From [Clostridium] leptum DSM 753 (GTDB lineage: Bacteria > Bacillota > Clostridia > Oscillospirales > Acutalibacteraceae), in the NCBI GenBank assembly GCA_000154345.1, contig DS480349.1, positions 124,001 through 188,000 of the forward strand: 64,000 nt of DNA, written 5' to 3'. The position numbers and the translations under genes were made by a program. Below, piece by piece: positions 1-8,329 of this stretch. Under the pieces are notes generated by a model. The model was not told where the DNA came from. It ran no database searches and saw nothing but the letters and a program-made list of their open reading frames with translations. Within the stretch, counting starts at the first letter, position 1, and the number at the start of each line of letters is the position of its first letter.

Positions 1-230
1 ATGACCACCCCTCAAAAATCGCGGAGGCGATTCGGATATCGAAAAAAACGCTGCGCTTGGTAAAGGAAAATATCGTTTTCGCGTTGGCGGTAAAAGTATT
101 ATGTCTAGCGCTGGGCGCGGTCGGCTTAGCCAACATGTGGGAAGCGGTATTCGCCGATGTAGGCGTTTCCGTTATCGCTATTTTAAACGCTTCCCGGGCG
201 CTAAAGGTGAAAACCAAATCGCAATCATAG
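1..230 (+). CDS. C-terminal fragment of a heavy-metal P-type ATPase
   Basis: The reading frame is open from the window edge and stops at TAG 228-230, giving about 75 residues. It begins with DHPSKIAEAIRISKKT, the end of the hinge/P-domain region of P1B-type ATPases of the CadA/ZntA/CopA group. This is followed by two hydrophobic segments (ENIVFALAVKVLCLALGA and VGVSVIAILNASRAL) that match the last two membrane helices of that family. Such pumps export or import divalent or monovalent metal ions at the cytoplasmic membrane. The metal-binding and phosphorylation motifs lie upstream of the window, so the substrate cannot be named. A terminator follows directly. Confidence 0.85.
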   Translation, partial: DHPSKIAEAIRISKKTLRLVKENIVFALAVKVLCLALGAVGLANMWEAVFADVGVSVIAILNASRALKVKTKSQS

Positions 231-257
231 AATTAAGCTATAATAATATAACTTTCT

Positions 258-290
258 AAAAAGGCTCCTGGATTTTCCAGGAGCCTTTTT
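258..290. terminator. Intrinsic terminator, probably bidirectional
   Basis: Perfect 14-bp arms (AAAAAGGCTCCTGG 258-271 and its complement 277-290) surround a 5-nt loop. The T-run serves the upstream ATPase gene on +. The A-run at the left arm makes a T-run on the other strand, so it can also stop the convergent GH13 gene. Confidence 0.85.
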
Positions 291-410
291 GGCGTTGCAT
301 AAGAGAATTTTTAAGATTTGTTCCCACTGTGGGGCTTAAAAATCCGTAGAGCTTTCATCTTTGAATTTGGAAAGATTTCTTAAGACCATTCGTTAAGCAT
401 ATGACTTAAG

Positions 411-1967
411 TCAAATGCTTTTATATAAAATAGTTGCGCTGCAAGGAGGGATGGTCAAGCGCCCATTTTCCAGAACAGCTTCACCATGATAGGAATACAG
501 AACCTTATGAAATCCGGTTTCTTCGATTTGGCAGGAGGCAGAGGAATCTGCCGGATTAATGGCCACCAAGGCGGAACCTGTTTTTCCAGTTCTCAAATAC
601 ACTAACGGCTGATGATCCTGGGCATTTAGGAATCGGAAAGCGGCATTGCTTTGCAACGGCTCATTTTCCAAGCGAAGGCGAATCAGCTTTTTAATCTCAT
701 GATATAAGGAGCCAGGCAGGATGGATTGGTTTTCCACCGTAGGCCTATCGGGGGAGGAGTCTATCGGGATATACAGCTGCTCGGGAGAAGCGGAAGAAAA
801 GCCTGCGTTGGCGGTGTGGTCCCACTGCATGGGAGAACGGGCGCCGGTACGTTCAAAGCCGCCTTCCACTGAAGTCAGTCCCTCTAAATACCGCATTCCT
901 ATCTCATCGCCATAATAAAGGAAGGGAGCGCCAGGCATGGTCAGCAGAAAGACGAATACCAGCTTTTCCTCTTCGATGTCAAGATAATGAGAGATTCGGG
1001 GCATGTCGTGATTGCCGGAAGGAATACAGATTAACCCCTTTCCGTTGGTGCGCTGATAGTTTTTCCAGTAGGCTTCCGCAAAGGGGGTAATGCTTCCGTT
1101 TTTCTTCCTGGAAAAATAAGGAGCCTCGCAGCGGAATAAGTCGAGATAGTGGGAGGGCCCAAAGTGAAGAAGGAAATCCATATGGAAGCCGCCGGCCAGG
1201 GATTTTTTGGGGTCGCCCCATTCTGAAATGATGGCGGCATCTGGAAATTCCCCGTCTAAGAACCGGCGGAAATCCTGCCAAAGCTTGATTGTTTCCTTGC
1301 CGTCACCGTCGTTTTTTACCAGGGAGCCTGCCATGTCTACCCGAAAACCATCGCAGCCAAGCTGAAGCCAGAAACGCATCACGTCTTTTATCGCCTCACG
1401 GGTGGCTAAGGCGTCTTTGGAATCCGGGGCGCATTGCCAGCTTTTCGAAGGATTAACAAAGCCGTAGTTCAGGGCAGGCTGGGTGGAGAAAAAATTTACC
1501 GCGCAGCAGCCGTTACGGTCAGAAATCCCCCGAATGCAGCCGGTAATATTCTGAACTCCCTCGAAGGTATCCCAGATATCGTCGTTCCATACATAGCGGT
1601 TAGAAAATTCATTGGGCTGGGACTTCATTGATTCCAAAAACCAGGGATGCTGCACGGAGGTATGCCCAGGCACTAGGTCTAAGATTACGCGGAGCCCTCG
1701 GCTGTGAGCTTCGCGGAACAGCTCCTTCAAATCCTCGTTGGTACCATAGCGGGGAGCTACCTTTTTGTAATCGGCCACATCGTATCCGGCGTCGGTGAAA
1801 GGAGAATCAAAGCAAGGGTTAAGCCATATAGCGTTGCAGCCCAAGTCCCGGATATAATCCAGACGGTTGATAATTCCTCTCAGATCACCGATCCCATCGG
1901 CATTGGTGTCCTGAAAGCTTTGGGGATAGATTTCGTAAAAGATCGCATTGTCCAGCCAGGCTGGCAT
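411..1967 (-). CDS. Alpha-amylase family (GH13) glucosidase-like enzyme
   Basis: The 518-residue protein is a cytoplasmic GH13 enzyme with no signal peptide. It starts with WLDNAIFYEIYPQSFQD and has the four conserved GH13 regions: DLVPGHTS (region I, D97), GFRVDMAG (nucleophile D211), IISEWG (acid/base E249) and SGNHD (D321). The catalytic triad is therefore complete. Region I has Gly where most members have Asn (usual form NH). A beta-sandwich C-terminal domain is likely after residue 430. Length and layout fit alpha-glucosidase, trehalose-synthase-like or oligo-glucosidase subfamilies. The exact substrate is not decidable by eye. The ATG has AAGGAGG a few bases upstream. The gene is monocistronic and faces the ATPase gene. 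Confidence 0.88.
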   Translation of the reverse strand: MPAWLDNAIFYEIYPQSFQDTNADGIGDLRGIINRLDYIRDLGCNAIWLNPCFDSPFTDAGYDVADYKKVAPRYGTNEDLKELFREAHSRGLRVILDLVPGHTSVQHPWFLESMKSQPNEFSNRYVWNDDIWDTFEGVQNITGCIRGISDRNGCCAVNFFSTQPALNYGFVNPSKSWQCAPDSKDALATREAIKDVMRFWLQLGCDGFRVDMAGSLVKNDGDGKETIKLWQDFRRFLDGEFPDAAIISEWGDPKKSLAGGFHMDFLLHFGPSHYLDLFRCEAPYFSRKKNGSITPFAEAYWKNYQRTNGKGLICIPSGNHDMPRISHYLDIEEEKLVFVFLLTMPGAPFLYYGDEIGMRYLEGLTSVEGGFERTGARSPMQWDHTANAGFSSASPEQLYIPIDSSPDRPTVENQSILPGSLYHEIKKLIRLRLENEPLQSNAAFRFLNAQDHQPLVYLRTGKTGSALVAINPADSSASCQIEETGFHKVLYSYHGEAVLENGRLTIPPCSATILYKSI

Positions 1968-2070
1968 AGGTCAGGCCTCCTTCATTTTTATTAGTGTTTT
2001 TTATAGAGCGTTGGGTGACATCGCGGCACTAGCGCAGAAAAAATCTCAATGCCTATGATATCTGCTCTTT

Positions 2071-2099
2071 ATTATAAGATAGCTTTCCTGTTTTGAAAA
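2071..2099 (-). promoter_or_regulatory. Candidate promoter of the GH13 gene
   Basis: On the minus strand TTTTCA (2094-2099) is followed after 17 bp by a perfect TATAAT (2071-2076). The leader to the start codon would be about 100 nt. The rest of the 1968-2385 gap holds no gene I can support. Confidence 0.5.
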
Positions 2100-2286
2100 G
2101 TGGACAAATTAAAGTAATTAATGTAAAAATAACTTATTAACTGTTCGTCAGGCCGTTTTGAACGGGCGGAAAAGTATATTTGGAGAGTAAACGCCACTGC
2201 CTAGCATGGTAAATTGCTTTTGGATCTGCTTTCTTATTATTTATATTAATTGCCGGTGTATACATGCTTCATCCTACCTATTGCGA

Positions 2287-2315
2287 TTGACAAAAGTGTG
2301 CGGATACAGTATATT
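2287..2315 (+). promoter_or_regulatory. Sigma-A promoter upstream of the 117-residue protein gene
   Basis: TTGACA at 2287-2292, a 17-bp spacer and TATATT at 2310-2315 form a near-consensus promoter 70 bp before the start codon at 2386. Confidence 0.75.
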
Positions 2316-2385
2316 TGAATATGGGTGAATGGCTTTTGTAATGAGCCGTATAAGAAGCTATGAATGAAAGGAGAAGAAATGTGTT

Positions 2386-2739
2386 ATGGAAAAAGAAAAA
2401 TTAGAGTTTGTAAAAGGAAAAACACAGGAGCTGCTTCAGTCGCAAACCTGCTGCGCGGAGGGAAAAGCGGCGGCCAAAGCTTGGCTGGAAGCCATTGGAA
2501 CGGAACAGGAAGCGGCCGAAACCGAACGGTATCTGAATGAGCTGAAAGCGGATATCATGCCGATCGATCAATTAATTGGCTTTGCCGGCTCTGAGGCTGG
2601 AATACAGTATTTTGGGGAAGCTGCAGCGAAAGGAATTGTGAGCCACGCGGAGGAGATTAAGGCGAATGGCGCCCGGTACTGCGACTGCCCAGCGTGTGCG
2701 GCGGCGGAAGCGATTCTCAAAAAGCTGGAGATACTGTAA
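2386..2739 (+). CDS. Small conserved clostridial protein with CxC-x2-C motif
   Basis: This 117-residue, soluble, mostly helical, acidic protein has no signal sequence. It carries Cys-Cys near residue 22 and a C-terminal CDCPACAAAEAIL segment that could bind a metal or form disulfides. I recall similar short clostridial proteins labelled as Hsp90 molecular chaperones in automated annotation, but nothing in the sequence resembles the GHKL ATPase of Hsp90, so that name should not be trusted. AAAGGAG (2367-2373) precedes the ATG by 12 nt, and a near-consensus promoter lies upstream. A terminator follows, so the gene is probably transcribed alone and fairly strongly. Function unknown. Confidence 0.75.
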   Translation: MEKEKLEFVKGKTQELLQSQTCCAEGKAAAKAWLEAIGTEQEAAETERYLNELKADIMPIDQLIGFAGSEAGIQYFGEAAAKGIVSHAEEIKANGARYCDCPACAAAEAILKKLEIL

Positions 2740-2780
2740 GAGACATCAAAGCAGCAGTTCTGTTTTATTTCTGAGAGCCC

Positions 2781-2816
2781 AAAACGGCTGTCCAAATTTC
2801 CGGACAGCCGTTTTTT
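2781..2816 (+). terminator. Intrinsic terminator
   Basis: The arms AAAACGGCTGTCC and GGACAGCCGTTTT sit around a short loop and end in a T-run, 40 bp after the stop of the 117-residue protein gene. Confidence 0.85.
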
Positions 2817-2841
2817 GATCGGATTTTTGCATAGAAGAAAA

Positions 2842-2917
2842 CCAAAGAACCGGCTTGGGAAAGACCTTGCCCGTTTTCGGGAAGGCGCTGTCCTGAGCCG
2901 GTTCTTTGGCTTTTTGT
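2842..2917 (-). terminator. Long inverted repeat, terminator of the ABC operon
   Basis: CCAAAGAACCGGCT (2842-2855) is complementary to 2896-2909, with an inner smaller hairpin. On the minus strand it lies just past the stop of the ABC permease and is followed by TTTTCTTC. On the plus strand it is followed by five T, so it may act both ways. Confidence 0.65.
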
Positions 2918-2948
2918 TACTCTATTTTTTAGGAAGGAGTGGATTAAA

Positions 2949-3716
2949 TTATTTGATGTCCCGCTTCTGGAAAGACCAGAGTCCCAGCACGGTGAAGGCT
3001 ATAAAATAGATGATCCCAACAGCCAGGGAGCGGGTCATCAATTCGCTGGTGACCTGACCATTTACCAAATAGGCTGCGTTGGTGGAGAGAAGATAATCGG
3101 AAAGAGCTGCTTCCAGATTGAAAAACTCATGGAGAGCCATTTGCGCCAGACTGACAAAGAGGTAAATAAATTGCATCGTAATACAAAGATTGATGGCGAT
3201 GGCACCGCCGGATTGACGGATCAGCATGGCGACCATCACAAACACGGCGGTGTAAGCGAAGGTTAAAAGAAATTCCAGACCGACGATTTTTAGGGTTTCC
3301 GGCCAGTAGCTGGCGGATACTTCTCCAAACCCCCATAAAATTGTGGCGGTACCGGTATAGGCAATGCTGTATACCAGCTGGATCATCAGAGCGATGAAGC
3401 AGGAAACAATCAGCTTGGAAAAATAGATGCTGATGCGGCTGAAGCCCCGTGAGGCTGTATTTTTGATTGTTCCAAAGCCAAACTCAGAAGCCGCAAAAAT
3501 AGAAACTACAATAGCGATAAAAATTTTGCAGTCGCCTGCAAAGGTGCTCAGCAGCTGATTGGAACCATTATAGACAATACCTTCGCCCAAGAATTGAGCG
3601 GAATAATCCTGAATAAAAACGGAGCCCACGGTAAGCGCTACAACGATCAATAAGCAGATGGGAAAGGATTTCATTTTGGAAAGCTTATAGAAATCTGACT
3701 TTAACAACCCTGACAT
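2949..3716 (-). CDS. ABC-2 type transporter permease
   Basis: This 255-residue integral membrane protein has about six hydrophobic segments. It begins with a cytoplasmic SDFYKLSKMKSF stretch followed by a first helix, typical of the BcrB / lantibiotic-immunity permeases (ABC-2 class). It would form the membrane channel for the ATPase encoded just upstream. The ATPase stop and this start overlap in TAATG at 3714-3718, so translation is coupled. Substrate unknown. Two-component BcrAB-type exporters commonly give tolerance to cell-wall-active peptides or move lipids, but that is family knowledge rather than something visible here. Confidence 0.85.
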   Translation of the reverse strand: MSGLLKSDFYKLSKMKSFPICLLIVVALTVGSVFIQDYSAQFLGEGIVYNGSNQLLSTFAGDCKIFIAIVVSIFAASEFGFGTIKNTASRGFSRISIYFSKLIVSCFIALMIQLVYSIAYTGTATILWGFGEVSASYWPETLKIVGLEFLLTFAYTAVFVMVAMLIRQSGGAIAINLCITMQFIYLFVSLAQMALHEFFNLEAALSDYLLSTNAAYLVNGQVTSELMTRSLAVGIIYFIAFTVLGLWSFQKRDIK

Positions 3717-4621
3717 TAGCGGTCCCCTCCAGTTACTTGAATAAAATAATTTTCCAAGTCCGCATTGGACATAGAGATAGAATTGACGATGATATCATGC
3801 TTTGCAAGAATCGTGTTGATCAGGCCGGCTTCATCCAAATGGTCAAAAAGGGAAATGGTGCCATCCGGATTTACGGTATAATTTTTCGTTCCCACCACGT
3901 TTTCTAAAATGGAACAGGCTTCCGGGATCCGGTCTACCTGGATCATCAGACTGGATTTGCATCTGGCTTCCAGATCTTCAGCGGTGAATTCGTCGATCAT
4001 CACGCCTTTGTCGATGATGCCATACCGGGTGGCCAGCTTAGAAAGCTCGCCCAGAATATGGCTGGAAATCAAAACGGTAATGCCGTGCTCATGGTTCAGC
4101 TTCTGGATCAGCTCACGGATTTCCTTAATGCCGGTAGGGTCCAAACCGTTGGTCGGTTCATCTAAAAATAGAAAGTCGGGCTCCCCGATCAAAGCGATCG
4201 CGATCGCTAAGCGCTGCTTCATGCCTAGAGAAAAGTTCTTCGCTTTTTTCTTGCCTGTGCTTTCCAGTCCAACGGTGCTTAAAATCCGGTCGATTACTGA
4301 AAGATCCTTGACGCCTTGCAGCTTGCATTGGGCAACTAGGTTTTGTCTCGCCGTCATATGAGGGATCACCGCGGGATATTCAATTACCGTACCGACCTTT
4401 TTCCTCATCTGCGTCAAGTCCTTGCTGCCGAAAAGCTCTATGCTCCCGCCGCTGGGAGCTGCGAGCCCCACAGCCATACGAATCAAAGTAGTTTTGCCAG
4501 CGCCATTTTTACCGATAAATCCATAAATGTCACCGCGGTTCACGGTCATGGAAACGTGGTCTACTGCCTTTTTACCGGAAAACACTTTGGTAAGTTCAGT
4601 CGTTTTTAAAACTGTATCCAT
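3716..4621 (-). CDS. ABC transporter ATP-binding protein (BcrA type)
   Basis: The 301-residue protein has a full nucleotide-binding domain: Walker A GKNGAGKTT near residue 38, signature FSLGMKQR near 131, Walker B FLFLDEPTNGLDP near 150, and an H-loop in LISSHIL. A C-terminal extension of about 80 residues is typical of the BcrA/CcmA drug- and peptide-export subgroup. It energises the permease encoded immediately downstream. A consensus promoter and an overlapping palindromic operator lie 35-90 bp upstream, so the pair is probably repressed until induced. No regulator gene is adjacent. Confidence 0.92.
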   Translation of the reverse strand: MDTVLKTTELTKVFSGKKAVDHVSMTVNRGDIYGFIGKNGAGKTTLIRMAVGLAAPSGGSIELFGSKDLTQMRKKVGTVIEYPAVIPHMTARQNLVAQCKLQGVKDLSVIDRILSTVGLESTGKKKAKNFSLGMKQRLAIAIALIGEPDFLFLDEPTNGLDPTGIKEIRELIQKLNHEHGITVLISSHILGELSKLATRYGIIDKGVMIDEFTAEDLEARCKSSLMIQVDRIPEACSILENVVGTKNYTVNPDGTISLFDHLDEAGLINTILAKHDIIVNSISMSNADLENYFIQVTGGDR

Positions 4622-4652
4622 ATACCTTTCTCCTTTTGCATAATTGTGTTAT

Positions 4653-4709
4653 TGTATTACGTAATTAATACACTAGAACAATAATACAGCCTTCCGGAGT
4701 ATTTGTCAA
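4653..4709 (-). promoter_or_regulatory. Promoter and palindromic operator of the ABC operon
   Basis: On the minus strand TTGACA (4704-4709), a 17-bp spacer and TATTAT (4681-4686) make a strong promoter. About nine bases past the -10 lies TGTATTA, 6 bp, TAATACA (4653-4672), a 7-bp-arm inverted repeat. Its position is that of a repressor site, and the motif resembles operators of YtrA-type GntR repressors that control similar ABC operons. The repressor assignment is inference. Confidence 0.65.
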
Positions 4710-4720
4710 TAGTTTTTTGC

Positions 4721-4753
4721 AAAAAAATGGAACCCCTGATTTTTAGGGGTTCC
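4721..4753 (-). terminator. Terminator overlapping the end of the epimerase gene
   Basis: The hairpin GGAACCCC...GGGGTTCC (4729-4753) is followed on the minus strand by seven T (4721-4727). The TAA stop of the epimerase gene (4743-4745) sits in the hairpin loop and the last sense codons form one arm. Confidence 0.85.
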
Positions 4754-5780
4754 ACTGTAAAGAGAGCTTATTTTTGATCCGCTGATGCTCTTGCAGCCAA
4801 CGGGCTGTATCACACAAGGTTTCTTTGATTGGGCGGGGCTGATAATTCAGTTCACGGGTTGCTTTGGCGTGAGAAAAGGCAGCGTTGCTTTCCAGAGTAT
4901 ATAGGGAATAGGAGGTATACAGCGGCGGCTGCTTTAGTATTTTATAATATATCTCAGATAAAGGCGCGGTTGCCTTGGCGAACCAAAGGGGAAGAACGGT
5001 TTTCAGCTTTTTCTTTCCCGTAATGTCATGTAAGGTATCAAGAATCTCTTTTATCGGGAAGTATTGATTGGAAAGAATATAGCACTCACCGGGCTGGCCG
5101 TTTTCCACGCAGGAAAGGATACCGTCGGCTACATCCCGCACGTCCACAAAATCATAGCCGCCCTTCACGCAGGCGGTGAGCCGGCCGTTCAGATAGTCGA
5201 TCACCAGCTGGGTCAGATGGCCCCGGCCAAAGTCGCCCGGCCCTAATATCCCAGAGGGATGGACAATAGAGGCGTTCAAGCCGTACTGGGTTACCGCATC
5301 CAGCACCGCCTGAGAGGCTTCTGATTTTGTCTTGGCATAAGGACCATGGACCTCCTCGGGCTGAAAGGAAGAGACCTCTGTGATGACCTTACCCTTTTCC
5401 AGCTCAGGAATAGCATGGACAGAGCTGACATGAACCAGCTTTTTGACGTGGTTTAGAACGCATAGCTTCAAGATATTTTTAGTCCCTTGAACGTTTACAT
5501 CGTACAGGCGCTGCTGGTATTTCGAGGAAATAGAAACGATTCCCGCGGTGTGAATGACTACAAGCTCCTGGTCAATTTTGTGAGCAAAGAAGGGAACCAG
5601 GCTTTCCAGATCCCGCACATCTCCCCGGACGATCTCTACGCCTGGATCAAAACAGGGAACAGAATGGTCTGCCGGCAAGGCAAGCCCCCGCACCTGGGCT
5701 CCTTGCTGGCGCAGCTTTCCAATAACAATATTTCCTAAATGGCCCATGGCCCCAGTTACTAAATACAACGGAGACGACAT
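4743..5780 (-). CDS. NAD(P)-dependent epimerase/dehydratase family protein (extended SDR)
   Basis: This Rossmann-fold protein of 345 residues has the N-terminal nucleotide motif TGAMGHLG (TGxxGxxG), an HVSSVHA segment containing the catalytic Ser, and PYAKTKSEA with the YxxxK pair. That combination defines extended short-chain dehydrogenases acting on sugar nucleotides, dihydroflavonols or steroid-like substrates. The start at 5780 (MSSPLYLV) is preferred over an upstream in-frame ATG because AAAGGAG lies 9 bp upstream of it. The gene has its own terminator and stands alone. The natural substrate cannot be deduced from the sequence or neighbours. Confidence 0.87.
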   Translation of the reverse strand: MSSPLYLVTGAMGHLGNIVIGKLRQQGAQVRGLALPADHSVPCFDPGVEIVRGDVRDLESLVPFFAHKIDQELVVIHTAGIVSISSKYQQRLYDVNVQGTKNILKLCVLNHVKKLVHVSSVHAIPELEKGKVITEVSSFQPEEVHGPYAKTKSEASQAVLDAVTQYGLNASIVHPSGILGPGDFGRGHLTQLVIDYLNGRLTACVKGGYDFVDVRDVADGILSCVENGQPGECYILSNQYFPIKEILDTLHDITGKKKLKTVLPLWFAKATAPLSEIYYKILKQPPLYTSYSLYTLESNAAFSHAKATRELNYQPRPIKETLCDTARWLQEHQRIKNKLSLQWNP

Positions 5781-5929
5781 TTTCAACAGCTCCTTTCTGC
5801 CATTTCTCTTTATATTTATTGTAGCCTGCAAATAAGAAATATCCGTGAATACAGATTGAATTTTCCTTGATATAACAAAAGGAAAAAGCGGATAAGGGCT
5901 GAAAAGATTTTATAAAGCTGGAGAAAATG

Positions 5930-5971
5930 GAAACGCCCCCTTGGAAAGCCGACAGGCGATCCAAAGGGGCG
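5930..5971 (-). terminator. Terminator of the sugar-binding protein gene
   Basis: CGCCCCCTTGG (5934-5944) pairs with CCAAAGGGGCG (5961-5971), with one G-T pair. On the minus strand it is followed by a T-rich tract. Confidence 0.65.
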
Positions 5972-6007
5972 CAGCCTCAAGGAATATTATGATGGAGTCA
6001 ATAGTAA

Positions 6008-7393
6008 TTATTGATTTTGCTGAGAAGCAATAGCGTCCTGCACCAACTCGTCGCCGTAGGCGCCAATTTCAGCGGGATCACTAGAAGCACCGGTGAAAGC
6101 CATTTGAGCAACCTTGCCCAGTAAAGCTTCGCCGTCGATTACGCTCCAGCCGTCGTATACCTCGGAAAGAGGGTAGGTGGCGGGAGTCATGTAATCCAGG
6201 ATCTTGGAGCCTTCCTTCGCAAAAGCGAAGTCTTCGCTGACAGAAATGCCCTCATAGGTGGGCCATTCGCCGCACTCTGCGTTGGTGAAAATGGGCTGGC
6301 TGTTTACCACTATGCTTTTGCAAATCTGCTCGGCGAGCTGGGGATTTTTGCTCTGAGCGAATACGCCGATACCGTTAATAAAGGTACAAGCACGCTTTTC
6401 ATCTGTATCAGGTCCGGTGAGAACATCCATGACACCGGTAACAGCGGCAATCTCGGGATCGGCCGCCAGATCCTGAGCCATATCGTGAATGATAACGGCG
6501 GCCTGCCCATCCAGATAAATCTTAGTCAAATCGGTTCTCTTGTAGCTGGAGAGGCTCTTCGGTACCAAGCCTTCCTGATACATCTGAATCCAGTAATCAT
6601 ACATGTGCAAGGCGCTTTCATCAGACATAGCGGAAACCACATTGTTTTCAGCGTCATATTTGCAGGCGCCGGTGCCGTTGTTAATCAGGGACATCAAAGC
6701 CAAATGGTTCGCCTGGCCGCCGGAAAGCTCGAAGATAAAGGGATCAATGTTGAATTTCTCCTTTACCTTTCTCAGAGCGTCCATAAATTCATCCCAGGTT
6801 TTGGGAGACTCGGTGTAGCCAACCTCGGCAAACATGTCGGTACGGTAGTACAGCATATCGATGCCTACCATGTAAGGCAGCTGAACCAGCTTGCCTTCAT
6901 ATCTTCTGGATTCCCAAATAGCCTCGCTGAATTTAGAAGCGAATTCCTCATCAGCGTCCAGATTATCCATGTAGTAAATTTCTCCCATACGGGCAAAGGT
7001 TTCAGCGGTGCCGTAACCAGCGGCGAAAATATCAGGGGCGGTGCCGCTGTTGACAGCGGTCAGATGAACCTGATAGAAGTTATCCCAAGGCAGGTTCACA
7101 TATTCGATTTCCCCATCCAACTGGTCGGCAAATTCGCTGTTAACGGCAGAGAGCACTTCTTCCATAGCGGGAACATAGGTGTCCGGGCCGCCCCAGGCCA
7201 TATCCCAAAAGAGGATGTGGCTCTTTTCGGAAGTCCCCTCAGAGGATTCCTGCTGACCAGATTCTTCCGCCGCGGAAGAATCTCCTGCGGGCTCAGAGCT
7301 GTTGGTGGTTCCCTGATTACAAGCCGACGCGAAAACCATCATACCAGCAAGCAAAGCCGCAAGAACAGATTTTGCTTTCTTGTTTGCGTTCAT
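6008..7393 (-). CDS. Extracellular solute-binding lipoprotein, family 1 (sugar ABC)
   Basis: This is a 461-residue secreted lipoprotein. A basic start (NANKKAKS), a hydrophobic core and a FASAC lipobox put the lipidated Cys at residue 25. A Ser/Glu-rich linker of about 40 residues follows, then a SBP_bac_1 (MalE/UgpB-like) domain binding oligosaccharides. AGGAGGG precedes the ATG at 7393; the longer upstream reading frame has no such site. The usual partner permeases (MalF/MalG type) are absent on both sides, so this is an orphan binding protein that must use permeases encoded elsewhere. A short palindrome TTAAC-G-GTTAA at 7489-7499 resembles a LacI-family half-operator pair upstream of it. 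Confidence 0.88.
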   Translation of the reverse strand: MNANKKAKSVLAALLAGMMVFASACNQGTTNSSEPAGDSSAAEESGQQESSEGTSEKSHILFWDMAWGGPDTYVPAMEEVLSAVNSEFADQLDGEIEYVNLPWDNFYQVHLTAVNSGTAPDIFAAGYGTAETFARMGEIYYMDNLDADEEFASKFSEAIWESRRYEGKLVQLPYMVGIDMLYYRTDMFAEVGYTESPKTWDEFMDALRKVKEKFNIDPFIFELSGGQANHLALMSLINNGTGACKYDAENNVVSAMSDESALHMYDYWIQMYQEGLVPKSLSSYKRTDLTKIYLDGQAAVIIHDMAQDLAADPEIAAVTGVMDVLTGPDTDEKRACTFINGIGVFAQSKNPQLAEQICKSIVVNSQPIFTNAECGEWPTYEGISVSEDFAFAKEGSKILDYMTPATYPLSEVYDGWSVIDGEALLGKVAQMAFTGASSDPAEIGAYGDELVQDAIASQQNQ

Positions 7394-7541
7394 TCTTTTC
7401 CCTCCTGAAAAATATAAAATCCAAAAACCGCACACGCGGCTGGTTTACTAAAAGATTCTCCGAAAGGTTATTGCTATTTTAACTATTTTTAACGGTTAAC
7501 TTGAATAATTTGTAATGAAATTGTCGCATACTTTTAAAGTG

Positions 7542-7570
7542 TTGACCACCGGACAAAATTGATGTAAAAT
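7542..7570 (+). promoter_or_regulatory. Promoter of the DUF3783 gene
   Basis: TTGACC (7542-7547), a 17-bp spacer and TAAAAT (7565-7570) lie 93 bp upstream of the start at 7663. Confidence 0.6.
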
Positions 7571-7662
7571 ACCCTATAAATTATTGTTTTTGTGTTTTCG
7601 TTGCGTTTTCATAGTGTTACATAGCGATTACAAAAAGACGGCTGGCAATAAGGAGAATTTTT

Positions 7663-8244
7663 ATGAAAGCAAGACTTATTTCTCAGGAAACAGTGTATTT
7701 ATATCATATCGGCTTGAATTCTCAGAGGGGACAAGAAATTACCCAGGCACTGGGAGAAATTTCCGTTCAAGTGAAAGAGATCAAGGAGGAGCAGCTGGGA
7801 GAGACCTTAGGCTATTGTCTGGGCTTGCCCGGATTTTCTAAAAACGATTCTCCGCTGGCGGAAGAAGGCTTTGACCAGGAGGTCCTTGTCATGAAAGGCT
7901 TTACCCGGCAAAGCATGGACCGGATGCTGAAGCAATTTCAAAGAAAAGGAGTTCCGCCGGTAGCGTTGAAAGCGGTGCTGACAGAGCATAACAGCAAGTG
8001 GAGATGCATCGATTTTTTCCGGGAACTGGAGCGGGAGCATATGTTTATGAGCGCTTATCAGAGCCTGCGGTGCCAGGTGCTTGTGGCGGAGGGAATAGCG
8101 GCTCCGTCACAGGATCTCCGCCGGGAAGCTTTGCGCGCCAGTGAGCTTCTAGCGAAAGGAAATGAGATCGAATATGAGGAGCTGGTTCAGGAACTGAAAT
8201 GTATAAGCAGTATTTTGGAAAAGGAATGTAGAGAAGAAAAGTAA
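7663..8244 (+). CDS. DUF3783 domain-containing protein
   Basis: This is a 193-residue soluble protein. The central part (about residues 45-130) has the pattern of the Firmicutes domain DUF3783: a CLGLPGF segment, then EGFDQEVLVMKGFTRQSMDRMLKQF, then VALKAVLTEHNSKWRCIDFFRELEREH. The N-terminus looks like a small alpha/beta fold and the C-terminal 50 residues are helical and charged. No catalytic motif is evident and the family has no established function that I know. ATAAGGAG lies 6 bp upstream of the ATG. It is monocistronic, between its own promoter and a terminator shared with fucO on the other strand. Confidence 0.75.
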   Translation: MKARLISQETVYLYHIGLNSQRGQEITQALGEISVQVKEIKEEQLGETLGYCLGLPGFSKNDSPLAEEGFDQEVLVMKGFTRQSMDRMLKQFQRKGVPPVALKAVLTEHNSKWRCIDFFRELEREHMFMSAYQSLRCQVLVAEGIAAPSQDLRREALRASELLAKGNEIEYEELVQELKCISSILEKECREEK

Positions 8245-8278
8245 GGTATATCTAACGATTTCGAAATTAGTTAAATAA

Positions 8279-8310
8279 GAAAAGCCTATCCTTACACGGA
8301 TAGGCTTTTT
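8279..8310. terminator. Shared bidirectional terminator
   Basis: AAAAGCCTATCC, a 6-nt loop and GGATAGGCTTTTT stand between the convergent DUF3783 and fucO genes, with T-runs on both strands. Confidence 0.85.
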
Positions 8311-8329
8311 ATTTTTCAGGATTTCCAGA

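Noticed and set aside
2386..2739. Hsp90-type chaperone label for the 117-residue protein
   Set aside because: No GHKL ATPase or other Hsp90 motif is present; any such name would be a database artefact.
6485..7408. 307-residue plus-strand ORF
   Set aside because: It lies wholly antisense to the solute-binding lipoprotein, whose signal peptide, lipobox and domain are clear; no ribosome site and no family resemblance.
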